Below are positions 44,526-55,218 of a stretch of 64,000 bases of DNA, piece after piece. The stretch spans positions 13,986,625 to 14,050,624 of the forward strand of contig NC_084599.1 in assembly GCF_033807715.1 (NCBI RefSeq), given 5' to 3'. The position numbers and the translations under genes are program-made. Below the pieces are notes generated by a model that was not told the DNA's origin, made no database searches, and saw nothing but the letters and a program-made list of their open reading frames with translations. The DNA is from Cololabis saira (lineage: Eukaryota > Chordata > Actinopteri > Beloniformes > Belonidae). Position 1 is the stretch's first letter. Each line of letters starts with the position of its first letter.

Positions 44526-44844
44526 CACTCTGCCCTTTTTTTACTCCACACTTTTTGCCTGCCAGTTTCTTGAAGATTGGGTGATTGTTATGGAATCAAC
44601 CACTGTCCATGTGGTTGTTTTACAAGTCTCTGTTTAACAGTCAGATCCAGACCTATAATCCTGAATTTATCATATTTCATACATATAATTCTGACTTGTG
44701 CAACACCCCCTGCCCACACACACACACACTACAAAAAACAGTTACCAACATATTCATTTAAAAAAAAAATGTAAATGTCATTATATAATATACACTTAAA
44801 ATAAAAGTTAAACTGCGTATTGTTCCATATGTCAGGCTTTAAAT

Positions 44845-45058
44845 CAGGGGTCAGCAACATCACCTATCCAGCATGTTTTAGATGTTTCCCTGCTTCACCA
44901 CACCTGATTCTAATTAATGGTCGTCACCAGCTACTTGTCGTCAAGGTCTGGACAGTTCTGTTGTTGACGCAGCTCCTTGTATCACGGTGTGCTGAAGCAG
45001 GGCAGCATCTTAAACATGCTGGATAGGTGATCTTGAGGACCAGTGTTGGTGACCCCTG
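44845..45058. mobile_element. hAT-type MITE, 214 bp
   Basis: Termini CAGGGGTCAGCAAC and GTTGGTGACCCCTG form near-perfect inverted repeats, with subterminal CCTATCCAGCATGTTT / AACATGCTGGATAGG also inverted. The flanks CTTTAAAT and CTTAAAGG are a decayed 8-bp target duplication. No coding potential. Confidence 0.7.
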
Positions 45059-45284
45059 CTTAAAGGATAAGCTGTTCAACTTGTTTCTGAGTGTATTGTA
45101 CAAATTTGACCATCACATTTTTATTTGTGGGGTATTGCAATAGTTCTGGATGCATAAATGTAATGCTTAAAGTCTCTGAGAACTCAATCACCGTGCAATA
45201 ACAATAATAACAGTAATTTAATAAGACTATCACATGCTGTAACAATTCACCTTCCAACAATCACATGTCTGCCTCATTCTGCTG

Positions 45285-45495
45285 CACCTGCTGCACCTAT
45301 GTTATTTAGAGCCTACCTCATACTGCTGCACCTTTCAGTTTTTTAATTGTATATGTTAATAAGTGCCACATTTGTTTATTTATTGTTTGCTAGTTTTTAA
45401 ATCTGGGTACAGTGAGCGAAATAACCGGAGTCAAATTCCTTGTCGGGCAATGTTCAAACTTGGCCAATAACAGCTGATTCTAATTCTAAAAAAAA
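45285..45495 (+). mobile_element. 3' tail fragment of a non-LTR retrotransposon
   Basis: CTGCACCTTTCAG, then AACCGGAGTCAAATTCCTTG and CTTGGCCAATAACAGCTGATT, ending in GATTCT-like units. This is the remembered 3' terminus of a common fish LINE (Rex1/CR1-like tail). The reverse-transcriptase body is absent (5' truncated). Confidence 0.55.
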
Positions 45496-45599
45496 AAAAG
45501 TTCTGGATGCTTTTATGATTCAATATTTTTGCAGCTATTAAAATCTAAAAAATATATATACATTACTCACCACATGTCAAATTTGAAAGGCTATCAATT

Positions 45600-46481
45600 A
45601 ATAATCAAAAAAAGGGAGTAAATACTGCCATGTTCGGAAATGAAAAGTAATCGATGGCACAGTAAAACAGCAGTGAAACACTGCCACCTGGTGGCCAGCT
45701 GGAGTCAACGCAGCACCAGGAAGTGGACACGGCAGATCAGTGAAAACAACCGAGCAGGGCGGAGAAAAGCTCCAGCGAGGGGACCGGGGAACATGAAACA
45801 GGCTTTTAGCACTCAGACTAACTACAGTATTTAATCTGGACATCAAAGGACTGCTGAGACCACTGGGACTGGACATGTGGCCATAAGGTGAGTGAGCCAG
45901 CGAACAACAGACGACCTGCTGCAGCTAAAGCATGATTCATGGTTAAGCGTTAAATCGACGCAGAGCCTACGGCGTAGGGTACGCGGCGACGCGCACCGCT
46001 ACGCCGTAAGTTCTGCGTCGACTAGTAAATCGACCTTACAGAGCTAGCAGGCTGCAAGGTGCTCAGCGGGGTTTCTGCTAGCTCATCTGAGCAAGATGCA
46101 CCATGTTCGGGGAGATTTCGGTCCCTATTGGGAAAATTCCGTGGGCGTAAGCATCGTAGAAGACGAGGTTTCAGTGGTTTCAGGCGTGTTTTCGGTGTGA
46201 CAGACGAGGCCGGTTGTGCTGCTGGTGATGAAAGAGGGATTGTTTCAGGAGCCTAAGTGGCTCAAACCACGCTCATCAACCTAAATAGGCAATATTTAAT
46301 GCGTTTTTTTATTTCTTATCTCAGGCCTGGTTTCGTTTCCCAGACTGATAGCAGCAGTTGTCAGCCCCAGCTGCTGCAGACATGTGGCAGGTACCAGACA
46401 GGTAAACGTGGCAGCTGCTGGCAGCAACGCCCCGAGGATCAGGTCATTAATGATGCTCTTATAGTAATGGTAACCCTTATA
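45600..46481. other. Intergenic sequence with a possible fossil element
   Basis: GC-richer than its surroundings. Contains a decayed palindrome module (45928-46036) and a 65-codon + strand frame at 46059-46256 with an Arg-rich core (RGRKHRRRRGFSGFRR). I do not recognise that protein. It has no upstream splice or promoter signal I can defend and may be part of an old transposon. Confidence 0.3.
45928..46036. repeat. Palindromic GGTTCCGCG module, copy 2 (decayed)
   Basis: TGATTCATGGTTAAGCG, ATCGACGCAGAGCCTACGG and CGGCGACGCGCACCG, then TTCTGCGTCGA. Arms are degraded, but the core agrees with the other four copies. Confidence 0.6.
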
Positions 46482-46847
46482 CAGGACTGTCTCAGAAAAT
46501 TTGAATATTGTGATAAAGTTCTTTATTTTCTGTTATGCAATTACAAAAACAAAAATTTCATACATTCTGGATTCATTACAAATCAACTGAAATATTGCAA
46601 GCCTTTTATTATTTTAATATTGCTGATTACGGTTTACAGTTTAAGATTGAGATTCCCAGAATATTGTAATTTTTTGAGATAGGATATTTGAGTTTTCTTA
46701 AGCTGTAAGCCATGATCAGCAATATTAAAATAATAAAAGGCTTGCAATATTTCAGTTGATTTGTAATGAATCCAGAATGTATGACATTTTGCATTACAGA
46801 AAATAAAGGACTTTATCACAATATTCTAATTTTCTGAGACAGTCCTG
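46482..46847. mobile_element. Foldback mariner-type MITE, TA-flanked, 366 bp
   Basis: The two halves are near-perfect inverted copies over about 150 bp each (CAGGACTGTCTCAGAAAAT at the left; its complement ends at 46847). TA flanks both ends (46480-46481 and 46848-46849). Internal repeated blocks ATTTCATACATTCTGGATTC and its inverse are clear. Non-coding, and able to form a long hairpin. Confidence 0.88.
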
Positions 46848-46924
46848 TAGTCCATGGACCAGATACCAGCACCACTCACGGTGACAACACCTGCTTATAG
46901 TTTTTGAAAATATCCATGTCTGTA

Positions 46925-47615
46925 GACAGTACTCGAGTTGTAAAATAAAATCAGGGAGGATGGTGGATTTTATCATATGGGGACAGATAATTTGTGCTGA
47001 TTACAAATAATATAATGGATTACAAATAATAGCAGTGACCAAAACACCTGCAGAAATACTGCAGGAATGACATAGCAGCAGTTAAATGCAGCCTTCTGTA
47101 AGCTTTACATATCCACTGGGCTTACATCAAATACATCAAAACACAAAAATAATGAACAGTTTTCTGAACTTATCAATATGATTCTGTCCTTCACAGGATA
47201 AGTAAAATGGATCACTGCAAAAACTCAAAATCTTAACAAGAATATTTGTCTTACTTCTAGTTAAAATGTCTCATTTTAGTAAAAAAAATCTCATTACACT
47301 TAAAACAAGACTCATCACTGTAAAAAAAAAAAAAACAATTTTCACCTGTTTCAAGTAGCTTTTCACTTAAAATAAGTAGAAAAATGAACAAGATTTTTTT
47401 GCTTGTAATGAGAAGATAAATCTGGCAGATTTTTCTACTTATTTCTTAATAAGAAGTTATTTTTCTGGTGTTATTTTTCTGGTGATGACTCTAAATGTTG
47501 AAATAGCAGTAATACCACATTCATTGATGAAATGACATAAGGGATGGAAAGGGGGGATGATTTTGACCGTTTTTATTTCAGGGGGGATGCCATCCCCCCT
47601 CAACTCGAGTACTGT
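46925..47615. mobile_element. 691-bp DNA element with 15-bp inverted ends and CTGTA target duplication
   Basis: GACAGTACTCGAGTTG at 46925-46940 is matched by CAACTCGAGTACTGT at 47601-47615. The flanks are CTGTA on both sides (46920-46924 and 47616-47620). The inverted copy of the surrounding sequence near 48345 lacks the insert and has a single CTGTA, confirming the boundaries. It contains an older foldback fragment at 47213-47509 and no transposase. Confidence 0.78.
47213..47509. repeat. CACTGCAAAAACTC foldback element, truncated copy
   Basis: The first 100 bp closely match the element at 56948-57357 (AATCTTAACAAGAATATTTG, CATTACACTTAAAACAAGAC). The second half is shorter and decayed. Confidence 0.7.
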
Positions 47616-48377
47616 CTGTATATGATATTTTGGTATGATAACCCTTCCTGAGTGGCAGCTGTCTTAGTTATCAGCTCATGATAAAATTACATTTTAGATG
47701 CTGGTGCATATCCTGGTTTAGACTCATGTACAGGATATCTGTCAATGTTTCACAATATTGTCTTTGGTATCATTTTAAAGGGGACCTTTTAAAGCATTCA
47801 TTCAAACTAAGATGTGAATCTTTCTGACCAACATAGAGGTCACTGCAGCTCTTTAAACTATAAACACATTTTTACACACACCTTTTATCCCTGTGTCATC
47901 TTGGAACAACAGAGACACAAAATACAAAAACTGGAATACTCACAGGACCATAATGATTCAGGAAATGTATAATATACCCCATACTATATCATTGTTGCAG
48001 GTCATTGTGAGCCTTAAACTAGAAGAGCATCATTAGGCTCCTATGAAACTATAACAGCCACTGGGCTAATGTCACAAACTGGTCTTTATCATGCACATAC
48101 AGGACATAAAGGACATAACAATGAGATAAGGAACCAGCTTAGTTTTATAAACAACATTATAAACATAATATTGTAAAACAATGTGTCAAGATCTGATCAT
48201 AGTTAGGCTATAGGCAGGCAAGTTCTGTGTGTACTTAAGATAGTGTTAAGAAGGTTAACCAAGTACAGAATCATCACACAATGTCACTCAAACTATGATA
48301 CAGCTGCCCCTCAGGAAGGGTAATCATACCAAAATATTATTTACAGACATGGATATTTTCAAAAATCATAAGTAAAT

Positions 48378-48653
48378 TTAGTCACCTTGAGTGGTACTGA
48401 CAAGTGAAATGTTGGGCTCTGGCCCCTGGACTAATCCCTTCATCCATGAGATGCTGCACGTTTCCAAGAGAGAAGTGCTGATGTTGTTGTCCAGCAGGTC
48501 ATCACTGGAAACGGGAGTCCACATGAAGACAGTAGTTTGTCTTCTTGTCTTTACAGGAGAAACTGGCTTATTGAGGTTTGCCCCTACAGTATTAGTGGAC
48601 AACATGTAAAACCAAACACCGTGGCAAGTAAGGAAAGCTTTACGGTTTGACAC
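48378..48653 (-). other. Unassigned open frame in the right arm of the inverted duplication
   Basis: A 91-codon - strand frame (starts MSNRKAFLTCHGVWFY). The part ISWMKGLVQGPEPNIS falls in sequence that is loosely duplicated in the left arm, but there the frame is broken. I recognise no domain. It could be a remnant of a transposon ORF or chance. Confidence 0.15.
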
Positions 48654-48702
48654 AAGTTGGGTGTTCTGGTGTGTTTCTGGATGTTAATAGATCAGGTTCA
48701 TG

Positions 48703-49449
48703 TAGGGTTGCCACCTTTCAGAAATAGAAATAAGGGATGCCCCGATTTCAGCAGCGCAGATGCCAAAAAAAAGGGACATCCACAAAACTTCTAAAATATC
48801 ATAGAAATGTATTTATTTTATATGAAAAAACAAAATGCCTTGATTTAAAGTTTAAAGTGCTTTAATAGCATTGAACATGCATGACTGTACAGACAGCCAA
48901 CCATATAGCAACTGAACTAGCCTCCTATGCTACGTACGTCCACATCAGCCAAGATGTAGAATATAGCCTACAAAAAATTTGAATATGGTGTAAAAGTTAA
49001 TTTATTTCAATAATTCAACTTAAAATGTGAAACTAATATATTACATACTAGTCTCATTACATGCAAAGCAAGATATTTTAGGCCTTTATTTGTTATAATT
49101 TTGATGATTTGAATTGTTTATTGATTTCATAAAATATTCACATTTTAGATTTTTTTATTTGGGGTTTTCATAAACTGTGAGCCATAATCACCAAAATTAT
49201 ATCAAATAAAGGTTTGAAATATCTCACTTTGCATGTAGTGGAAAATAATATATTTGTTTCACCTTTAGTTGAATTTACTGAAACGAATGAAGTTTTGCAA
49301 TATATTCAAATTTTCCGACCTTCACCTGTATATTATGACATCAATAAATAAGAGCATAATATGTGTCCGTATTGGTTCAATACGGAACGCAACTTTTAAT
49401 TCACAATTACGTAACAATTCCGTATTTAAAGGGACGGGTGGCAACCCTG
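48703..49449. mobile_element. hAT-type element, 747 bp, with a nested foldback
   Basis: Ends TAGGGTTGCCACC and GGTGGCAACCCTG are inverted repeats. Flanks GGTTCATG (48695-48702) and GGTACATG (49450-49457) match at 7 of 8 bases, as expected for an aged hAT target duplication. Non-coding; interrupted by the element at 48971-49328. Confidence 0.78.
48971..49328. mobile_element. Foldback mariner-type MITE, TA-flanked, 358 bp, inside the hAT element
   Basis: Halves are inverted copies (AAAATTTGAATAT at the left; ATATTCAAATTTTCCGACC at the right; ACTTAAAATGTGAAAC versus GTTTCACCTTTAGTT). TA occurs at 48969-48970 and 49329-49330. The left tip is shortened relative to the right. Confidence 0.7.
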
Positions 49450-50268
49450 GGTACATGCAACCCATGGCCACAAACAAATAGTTATCTCCTTGGGGGATGT
49501 TCATACTGCTGTTTTATTTTGATGAAGGGGAAAGACACTAGCATTATCAAGAAAAAACAGCTTTTCACATTTCTTTGGTACCAAACTCATTGACAACCAA
49601 TGCTCCAGGTGCAGGAACTTGGTTAGCATTAGTGGGCATTTTGCAGTGACTCATCATTCACACCAGGATAGTCGGGGCTGGTCTGTTTGTTTGGGGACTG
49701 CCACTAAATGTCACACCTTTTGTTAAGCTTGGTTGATTTTTAACCTGTACCTTTTGAAAGGGGACCAGACGGCTCTGGTGGGAAAGTGTCCTTAATCATT
49801 TTTACAGGTTTGCTTTAAGAGAAACAGAGAAATGAAGACTGCCTGTCTAGCCATCGTAACTCTTTTACTCCCTGATGCTGGCTCTTCTGAATGTGACTGA
49901 TGTCCAGATCACAGTACCAACAGACCCAGACAAAACTGTCTCTGGACACCATTACATAGACACACAACCAGTCATAGAAATGAAACGTGATGTAGGCAAA
50001 GTGACAACATGACTATTATCAATAAAAATACACTCAAAATGATGGGTAGCAGTGAATGATCACCAGAGGATGATTTAAAAACGTGTCTCAAGGTTTTATT
50101 CATAATTTTACCACCTAGCAAAGCTGTCCCATCGGGGTTGCTTTGGAGCGTTCTGTGCTGGTGGAAATCACGGCGAGTGGGAGGTTTACCAGAATTGTTT
50201 AATGAGAGTTGACTGACCAGGCTAAATAAAAAGATAAAAACATGCCACAACTAGGCAATCTTAAAATA
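49450..50268. other. Intergenic sequence, nothing recognised
   Basis: No conserved frame or repeat boundary was identified between the hAT element and the Tc1 remnant. Confidence 0.5.
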
Positions 50269-50478
50269 CACTGCTGTCCAAAAAAGTCAAACACTAATAG
50301 TTCGTTGGACCGCCTTTAGCTTCGACTATGACGTGCATTCACTGTGGGATCATTACGATAAACTGCTGCAATGTCACATTTTTTTTCCATCCAGAGTTGC
50401 ATTAATTGTTCACAGATCTTGTACTGATTATGGGTGAGTCAGACTGCGACACAAAGTCTTCTTCAGCACATCCCAAAG

Positions 50479-50639
50479 CAGGGATGGGCAACTTTGGTCC
50501 TTGAGGGCCGCTGTCCTGCATGTTTAAGTTGTTTCCCTGCTCCAACACACTTGATTCCAATTAGTGGTAATCGTCAACAGGAAGACATTTAAAAACAGTG
50601 GGAAAAGTGGCCCTAGAGGACTGGAGTTGCCCATCCCTG
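50479..50639. mobile_element. 161-bp hAT MITE inside the Tc1, perfect 8-bp target duplication
   Basis: CAGGGATGGGCAACT and AGTTGCCCATCCCTG are exact inverted ends. The 8-mer TCCCAAAG flanks both sides (50471-50478; 50640-50647). Confidence 0.9.
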
Positions 50640-50776
50640 TCCCAAAGATACTCAATGAGGTCACTGAAAGGACTTTGGTGTGAATTTTGAGTCCGATGAG
50701 TCATCCTGGAAAATTCCCACGCCATCAGGAAGGAAAAGAAAACACTGATGGAATAACCTGGGGCCTCATTTATAAA

Positions 50777-51469
50777 TAGGGGTGGGTATTGGGAAGGACC
50801 TCACGATACGATACGCATCACGATACTTGAGCCACGATACGATACACATTGCGATATCCCGATTATGCAATATCCCGATTATTATATTCTACATAGTTCA
50901 CCGAAAAATGTAAAAATGCATTACACATCTTTAAATCCAAGTTGTATATATGTACATCAGATGATAGTGATGGATCTTAAAATCCGAGTTGCACGTTCAT
51001 CAGATTATAGTGACAATTCATGGAACAAACTGAGTCAAAACAATGTTTTATTATAACTATACAAGCTAAAGTTACAACATATTTGTATATGTTTTTCATA
51101 TTATTTACATATATATGAAATTAACATTAAATTTAGTATGAGGTTGCTTTAATTATGTGGCAAATGATAATAAACACAAGAAAGATGGAACTAAAACCAA
51201 GGACAGGCACAGTGATCAGTCAGTATAGATATAAATCCATGAATAAATAAACCTCTGTCCATTATTTTTCATTTTTTAAGGACAGGCAATTGTGTTATAT
51301 AAAAAATAAATTATAAAATGAAATAAAACGTGAAATAAAACCTGAGCTCAGTGCAGGGCCCTCCCAGGGTTGGTAGAGAGTGGCAATGCCCAGGACTGTT
51401 AGGTAGGAGCACTGGGTGATATAATGGGAAAAAAATCGGGGATAAAAAATATAAAAAAAAAACAAAAAC

Positions 51470-51523
<54 letters not shown>

Positions 51524-51615
51524 AAAAATCGATATTCAAATTTTGAATATCGATATTGAATCGGCTGGAAAAGTATCGCGATATATTCCCATATCGATAT
51601 TTTTGCCCACCCCTA
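50777..51615. mobile_element. 839-bp non-autonomous hAT element, perfect 8-bp target duplication
   Basis: Ends TAGGGGTGGG and CCCACCCCTA, flanked by TTTATAAA on both sides (50769-50776; 51616-51623). Subterminal repeats of CACGATACGATAC at the left and ATCGATATT/TATCGCGATATA at the right are typical transposase-binding repeats. A (TA)n tract lies at 51479-51518. Confidence 0.9.
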
Positions 51616-52020
51616 TTTATAAAGCTTGCTTCCGCACAAAACAGGGCTTGAAAGATGCGCAAGCCACCTCCTACGCAAAGGTTGGGATTTAAAAAGAAAA
51701 AACTAACCGAAAAAAGTGTGTATCTCTACGCCAACCCTGACCCTCGCGCACGAACAGTCTGAAGATATGGGGAACTGGCGACGCAGGCGGTGAGGTGGTG
51801 AAATGAAGCCAGATTCATGTCATACTCTTGATGTCATCATATATCAGACTTATAATATAATAGCGCTGATCGTGTCCCTCTGTGTTTGAAGCACAGCGCC
51901 AGTCAGGACTCTGGGGCTGCTGCTGCTGCAGGACACGCCGTGCCGGGAACCTCCTCTTCACCCACCGCTTCCAACCATAGAGTGACTGAGGACAGAATAA
52001 ATGAGTGCCGGGCCACTCTA

Positions 52021-52228
52021 CGGAGCCCCTAAAGGGACACAGATTTTTTTTATATATATAATGAGTTTTACGCGCGTGCGCAAGCCTAAATTATGGTTCC
52101 GCGTTAAAACGACGCAGAGCCTACGCCGTAGGGTATGCGGCGATGCGCACCTACGCCGTAGGCTCTGCATTGGTGTAACGCAGAACCATAAATCAGCCTT
52201 AAAGGTTTCACGCGCGCACATAAAACTC

Positions 52229-52277
<49 letters not shown>

Positions 52278-52302
52278 AATCTGTGTCCCTTTAGGGGCTC
52301 CG
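52021..52302. mobile_element. 282-bp palindromic element with TA duplication and a nested palindrome
   Basis: CGGAGCCCCTAAAGGGACAC at the left has its exact complement at the right (through 52302). The arms match for about 30 bp and then continue through TTTTATATATA and ACGCGCGTGCG/CACGCGCGCAC. TA flanks both ends (52019-52020; 52303-52304). The centre is copy 3 of the GGTTCCGCG module. A (TA)n tract occupies 52236-52271. Confidence 0.88.
52082..52200. repeat. Palindromic GGTTCCGCG module, copy 3 (best preserved)
   Basis: AAGCCTAAATTATGGTTCCG at the left and CAGAACCATAAATCAGCCTT at the right are inverted copies. The core GACGCAGAGCCTACGCCGTA is mirrored by TACGCCGTAGGCTCTGC. Confidence 0.85.
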
Positions 52303-53248
52303 TACCTCTTGGCCTCCACCTTCAAATCACACCACTTCTTTTTCTTCTGCACCATCTGTCCGTGGCACTCACTCCGTTTAGCGCAGCAACGACAGGCAAA
52401 TTCACCTGTGCAACCTTCCAGCTGGACTGTGATTTATAAAGCGAACATTGCGTGCGAGTGTGCATGCACACGGTTTTATAAATCCGGATTTTTTTTTGCG
52501 CCCGCCATTTTCGGCTTTTGGGTTTACGTGCACTTTTAGTATGCTACACACTCTCTTATAAATGAGGCCCCTGGTCTTCAGTATAATCAGTCAGGTGATC
52601 CCATTCTTTGGGCTCATAAAGTTGTTGAACCTGACCAACTGGAGCAACCCGAGATCACGGCACTGCCCCAGAGTCTTGTACCCTAGACACTAGGTTTGAT
52701 GGGTGCATGCCTTCATCCACCATTTCTAGACTCATTCAAATCTTCATGTTCCCTAACAAATTAGAGCCTTTTTTCCTCACTGACAAGTGTGTACTGCCAC
52801 AGCTACAAAGTGGGGCTTCACATTCTGCGTGTGAAAATGCTCTTACTTTAATTATTAAACATAGTAGTGAGTTCTACTGTTGATTTTTTTTTTTTTTTTG
52901 TGATCACCAAACGCGATCATTCTGACCATTTGTTTTCCCCGAAGATGACGGTTGCTCTCTATCCTTCCAGCTATTGAAAATGCGTTGAACAGTTCTTGTC
53001 CCAGTTTTGGTAGCTTCAGCAATCTCGTTAGGTGTTTTTACTTTGCCTGATACATGTCTATAATTTGACCCGCCTGAAACTGATTAACATCTACTCCGCG
53101 ACCAAAGGATGTCTTCAGACACAGCTGTTTAAGAAATGAAAAGCTTCTCACTGCATCATATAGGGTTAAATAATGTGTTGCCAGCTGAAACATAATCATC
53201 TCTGCAGTAATTGTTCAATGTGAGGATCTTGCCTACTTGTTTAGTTAA

Positions 53249-53724
53249 AGGAGCATGAGGCAAGAATAAGAAATGAGACTCATTAGCGCCACGTCGACCG
53301 TCGGGGTTCCTGCAGCCAACAGCGAAGCCGGCACGGGAGCGCCGTTCAAATCAAGCTCTAAATATGACTTACAATGTTATCTTACGTGGTCAGTAGGAAA
53401 TGAGCCATGTCAGCATCTGTTTTCAGTCCCAATTCAAGTTGAAGCTGCCTCCATGACTCAAACGCGTATCCAATGTTTACTCGTGCACCGCCGAGAACGT
53501 GCATGCAGCGTCATGTGACGTCACCTCCGCAGGACAGCGCGGGAAATTCCGGTCCGGAATTGCAGCACATTTTGCAGCACACAGCCTGTTCAAGGCAACG
53601 GAGAGATACAATAGAGGGCTCATTCTTTTTGGTTTGGAACGCTTCATCTGACATTATTACTAGAAAACTTAAAACGTATACACATTTTTTCATAAATCCT
53701 GCCTCAATCCTGCCTCATGCTCCT
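53249..53724. mobile_element. 476-bp element with TTAA target duplication inside the Tc1 end
   Basis: AGGAGCATGAGGCA and TGCCTCATGCTCCT are exact 14-bp inverted ends, flanked by TTAA on both sides (53245-53248; 53725-53728). TTAA targeting suggests the piggyBac or Kolobok superfamily. Non-coding. It sits within 50 bp of the Tc1 terminus. Confidence 0.85.
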
Positions 53725-53777
53725 TTAAAATCCTGTTGATTTTTTTTTTTTTTTTTTTAATTTGGACAGGCAGGGTA

Positions 53778-54367
53778 TCCTCCCAGAGGTTAAAGGGTTA
53801 AACACAGATTTGTGTTTGCTGCAAAGTGAAACATTCAAACAGTAATCAGAAGTTGAACTATATTGGTGGTTTGTTAATCTGTCAAAAACACCCCTGCATC
53901 TAGCAGGGGTAACGTGGCTTTTCCCTCTTAAAGGTGAAGTAGGTGCAGCCGGGCCAGTCATCCACACAGAGGAAGTTACTTCTGGTGGTACTGCCCCACG
54001 AAGTCATGCACAAATAAGATATGTCATAAGTTATGTCTTCGTTATCTGGACGATCTGATGCTTTGACGAGAGTTGTAATTTGTAACACTGGAAATAATTA
54101 TTAAACTCTCTCAAGAGGATCGCTCAACACAAAGTGTAGCCAGAGCATCAGTACAGTCAGTTTGCCGAAGCAAGTGGGACATATGTGTAGAAGAGCCAAA
54201 CTTAAGCCATCGTTAACGCCTAAACAACAGGAAACAAGGTTATTGGAAAGATAAGCAGTCATGGACGGTATATACTCTGAGGAAAGTCTTTATTCAGTAA
54301 TTAATATAAGAAAAGTCATATAATACCAGAACTGTTGTTTAGGGCAAATCCAATGAAAGGCTTGAGG
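53778..54367. other. Intergenic sequence, nothing recognised
   Basis: AT-rich and without a recognisable frame. It ends at the GCTTGAGG duplication of the next hAT element. Confidence 0.5.
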
Positions 54368-55218
54368 TAGGGATGTTAATAATTAATCGATTTTCGATTA
54401 ATTGCCGTTATGAAATTACCCGATTAAAATTAACGATTACAATTAATCTATTTATTTTTTTTTTTTTTTTTTTCGTTTAATTTCACTAGCTGGTATTACG
54501 CCCGGACCACATTTAATGCGACACAACACGCGCACAGAAGAAAGAGACGGCGGATATGTTTGGTTTTAGTAATATCATGCTCAGGCAATGAGTCTGCAAT
54601 GGCCCAGACGGGAGACACATGTAGCTCAGTGCTTAACTTTTATTTTTAATCCACTCTATATTCTTCTGGTTTTTGTGCTCCCCTAAAGCCTGAATTATGG
54701 TTCCGCCTTAAATCGACGCAGAGCCGCCGCCGTAGCCTACAGCGTAGGCTCTGCGTTGTTGTAACGCGGAACCATAAATCAGCCTTCACCCGGTACATAC
54801 ATAGGTTTCTCTAAACATCTGTCCCCGCTACAGTTTTAACTAAAAGAAAATGTGCTCCAATACAGCAGGTCTCATAATTTTTTTTTGAACACTGCCAAAA
54901 CTCTAACTTAAAACGTAACTAGAACTTAAAATGTGCTTGACACAAATGACACTATTATGGCTGCTGCTACTACTAATAGCCTTGAAGTGCACTTTATATT
55001 ATATTCCTTGTGGTACAAAAATGTCTTTTTGTTACTTTTGTATCAAATAAATATTTGATTAAGGAATACATTAAAATGTCCTTTGTATTTTATATAAGCA
55101 AAAAAAATTATGTTTGTATCTCAGATGGGGGAAAAACGCCGCTTATCAACTAATCGATGATCGATCGATAAGGTTATCAACTATCAATTAATGAAATAAT
55201 CGATAATTTGCATCCCTA
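54368..55218. mobile_element. Non-autonomous hAT element (copy B), perfect 8-bp target duplication
   Basis: Ends TAGGGATG and CATCCCTA, flanked by GCTTGAGG on both sides (54360-54367; 55219-55226). The subterminal regions are packed with TTAATCGATT-like repeats. The interior is the reverse complement relative of the element at 2372-3511, but the outer ends differ, so the two are related by their core rather than their tips. Confidence 0.88.
54686..54786. repeat. Palindromic GGTTCCGCG module, copy 4 (inside hAT copy B)
   Basis: AAGCCTGAATTATGGTTCCG at the left, GCGGAACCATAAATCAGCCT at the right. The core is short but clearly the same family. Confidence 0.85.

Larger units (their letters stand above)
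40919..44545 (+). other. ralgps2: ralgps2 3' UTR (extent inferred)
   Basis: No intron signals or competing gene follow the stop codon. The sequence is U-rich with many T runs. Canonical AATAAA signals occur at 42347-42352 and 44520-44525, the latter followed by a GT/T-rich stretch, so short and long 3' UTRs of about 1.4 and 3.6 kb are plausible. Another AATAAA lies at 44800-44805. The true end needs transcript data. Confidence 0.55.
46850..48440. repeat. Inverted duplication with arms about 46850-47660 and 48295-48440
   Basis: Left-arm text around 46898-46919 and 47621-47660 (TTTTTGAAAATATCCATGTC; ATTTTGGTATGATAACCCTT; GGCAGCTGT) recurs inverted at 48300-48372 (ACAGCTGCCCCTCAGGAAGG; AATCATACCAAAATAT; GACATGGATATTTTCAAAAA). 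Weaker similarity continues outward to about 48440 (TAGTCCATGGACCAG versus TAGTCCAGGGGCCAG). The left arm is split by the element at 46925-47615; the right arm keeps the unsplit version. The unit's identity is unknown. Confidence 0.65.
50762..52569. mobile_element. 1.8-kb DNA element inside the Tc1, CCTGG target duplication, itself carrying two insertions
   Basis: The inverted ends GGCCTCATTTATAA and TTATAAATGAGGCC lie inside a perfect 5-bp duplication CCTGG (50757-50761; 52570-52574). Joining the flanks restores Tc1 text (ATAACCTGGTC). Two younger elements lie inside (50777-51615 and 52021-52302), leaving about 0.68 kb of its own non-coding DNA. The superfamily is uncertain. Confidence 0.75.
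50269..53775 (-). mobile_element. Tc1/mariner remnant (- strand) split by several nested insertions
   Basis: Inverted ends CACTGCTGTCCAAA (50269) and TTTGGACAGGCAGGG (53775) are flanked by TA (50267-50268; 53776-53777). Reading the - strand near 53120-52920 gives a helix-turn-helix transposase start (GVDVNQFQAGQIIDMYQAK, then, after a frameshift, an EIAEATKTGTRTVQRI-like helix). The other end near 50290-50340 matches the remembered C-terminal region of this Tc1-like family. Removing the inserts leaves about 1.05 kb, shorter than an intact Tc1-like element (about 1.6 kb), so parts are deleted. It is dead. Confidence 0.8.
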
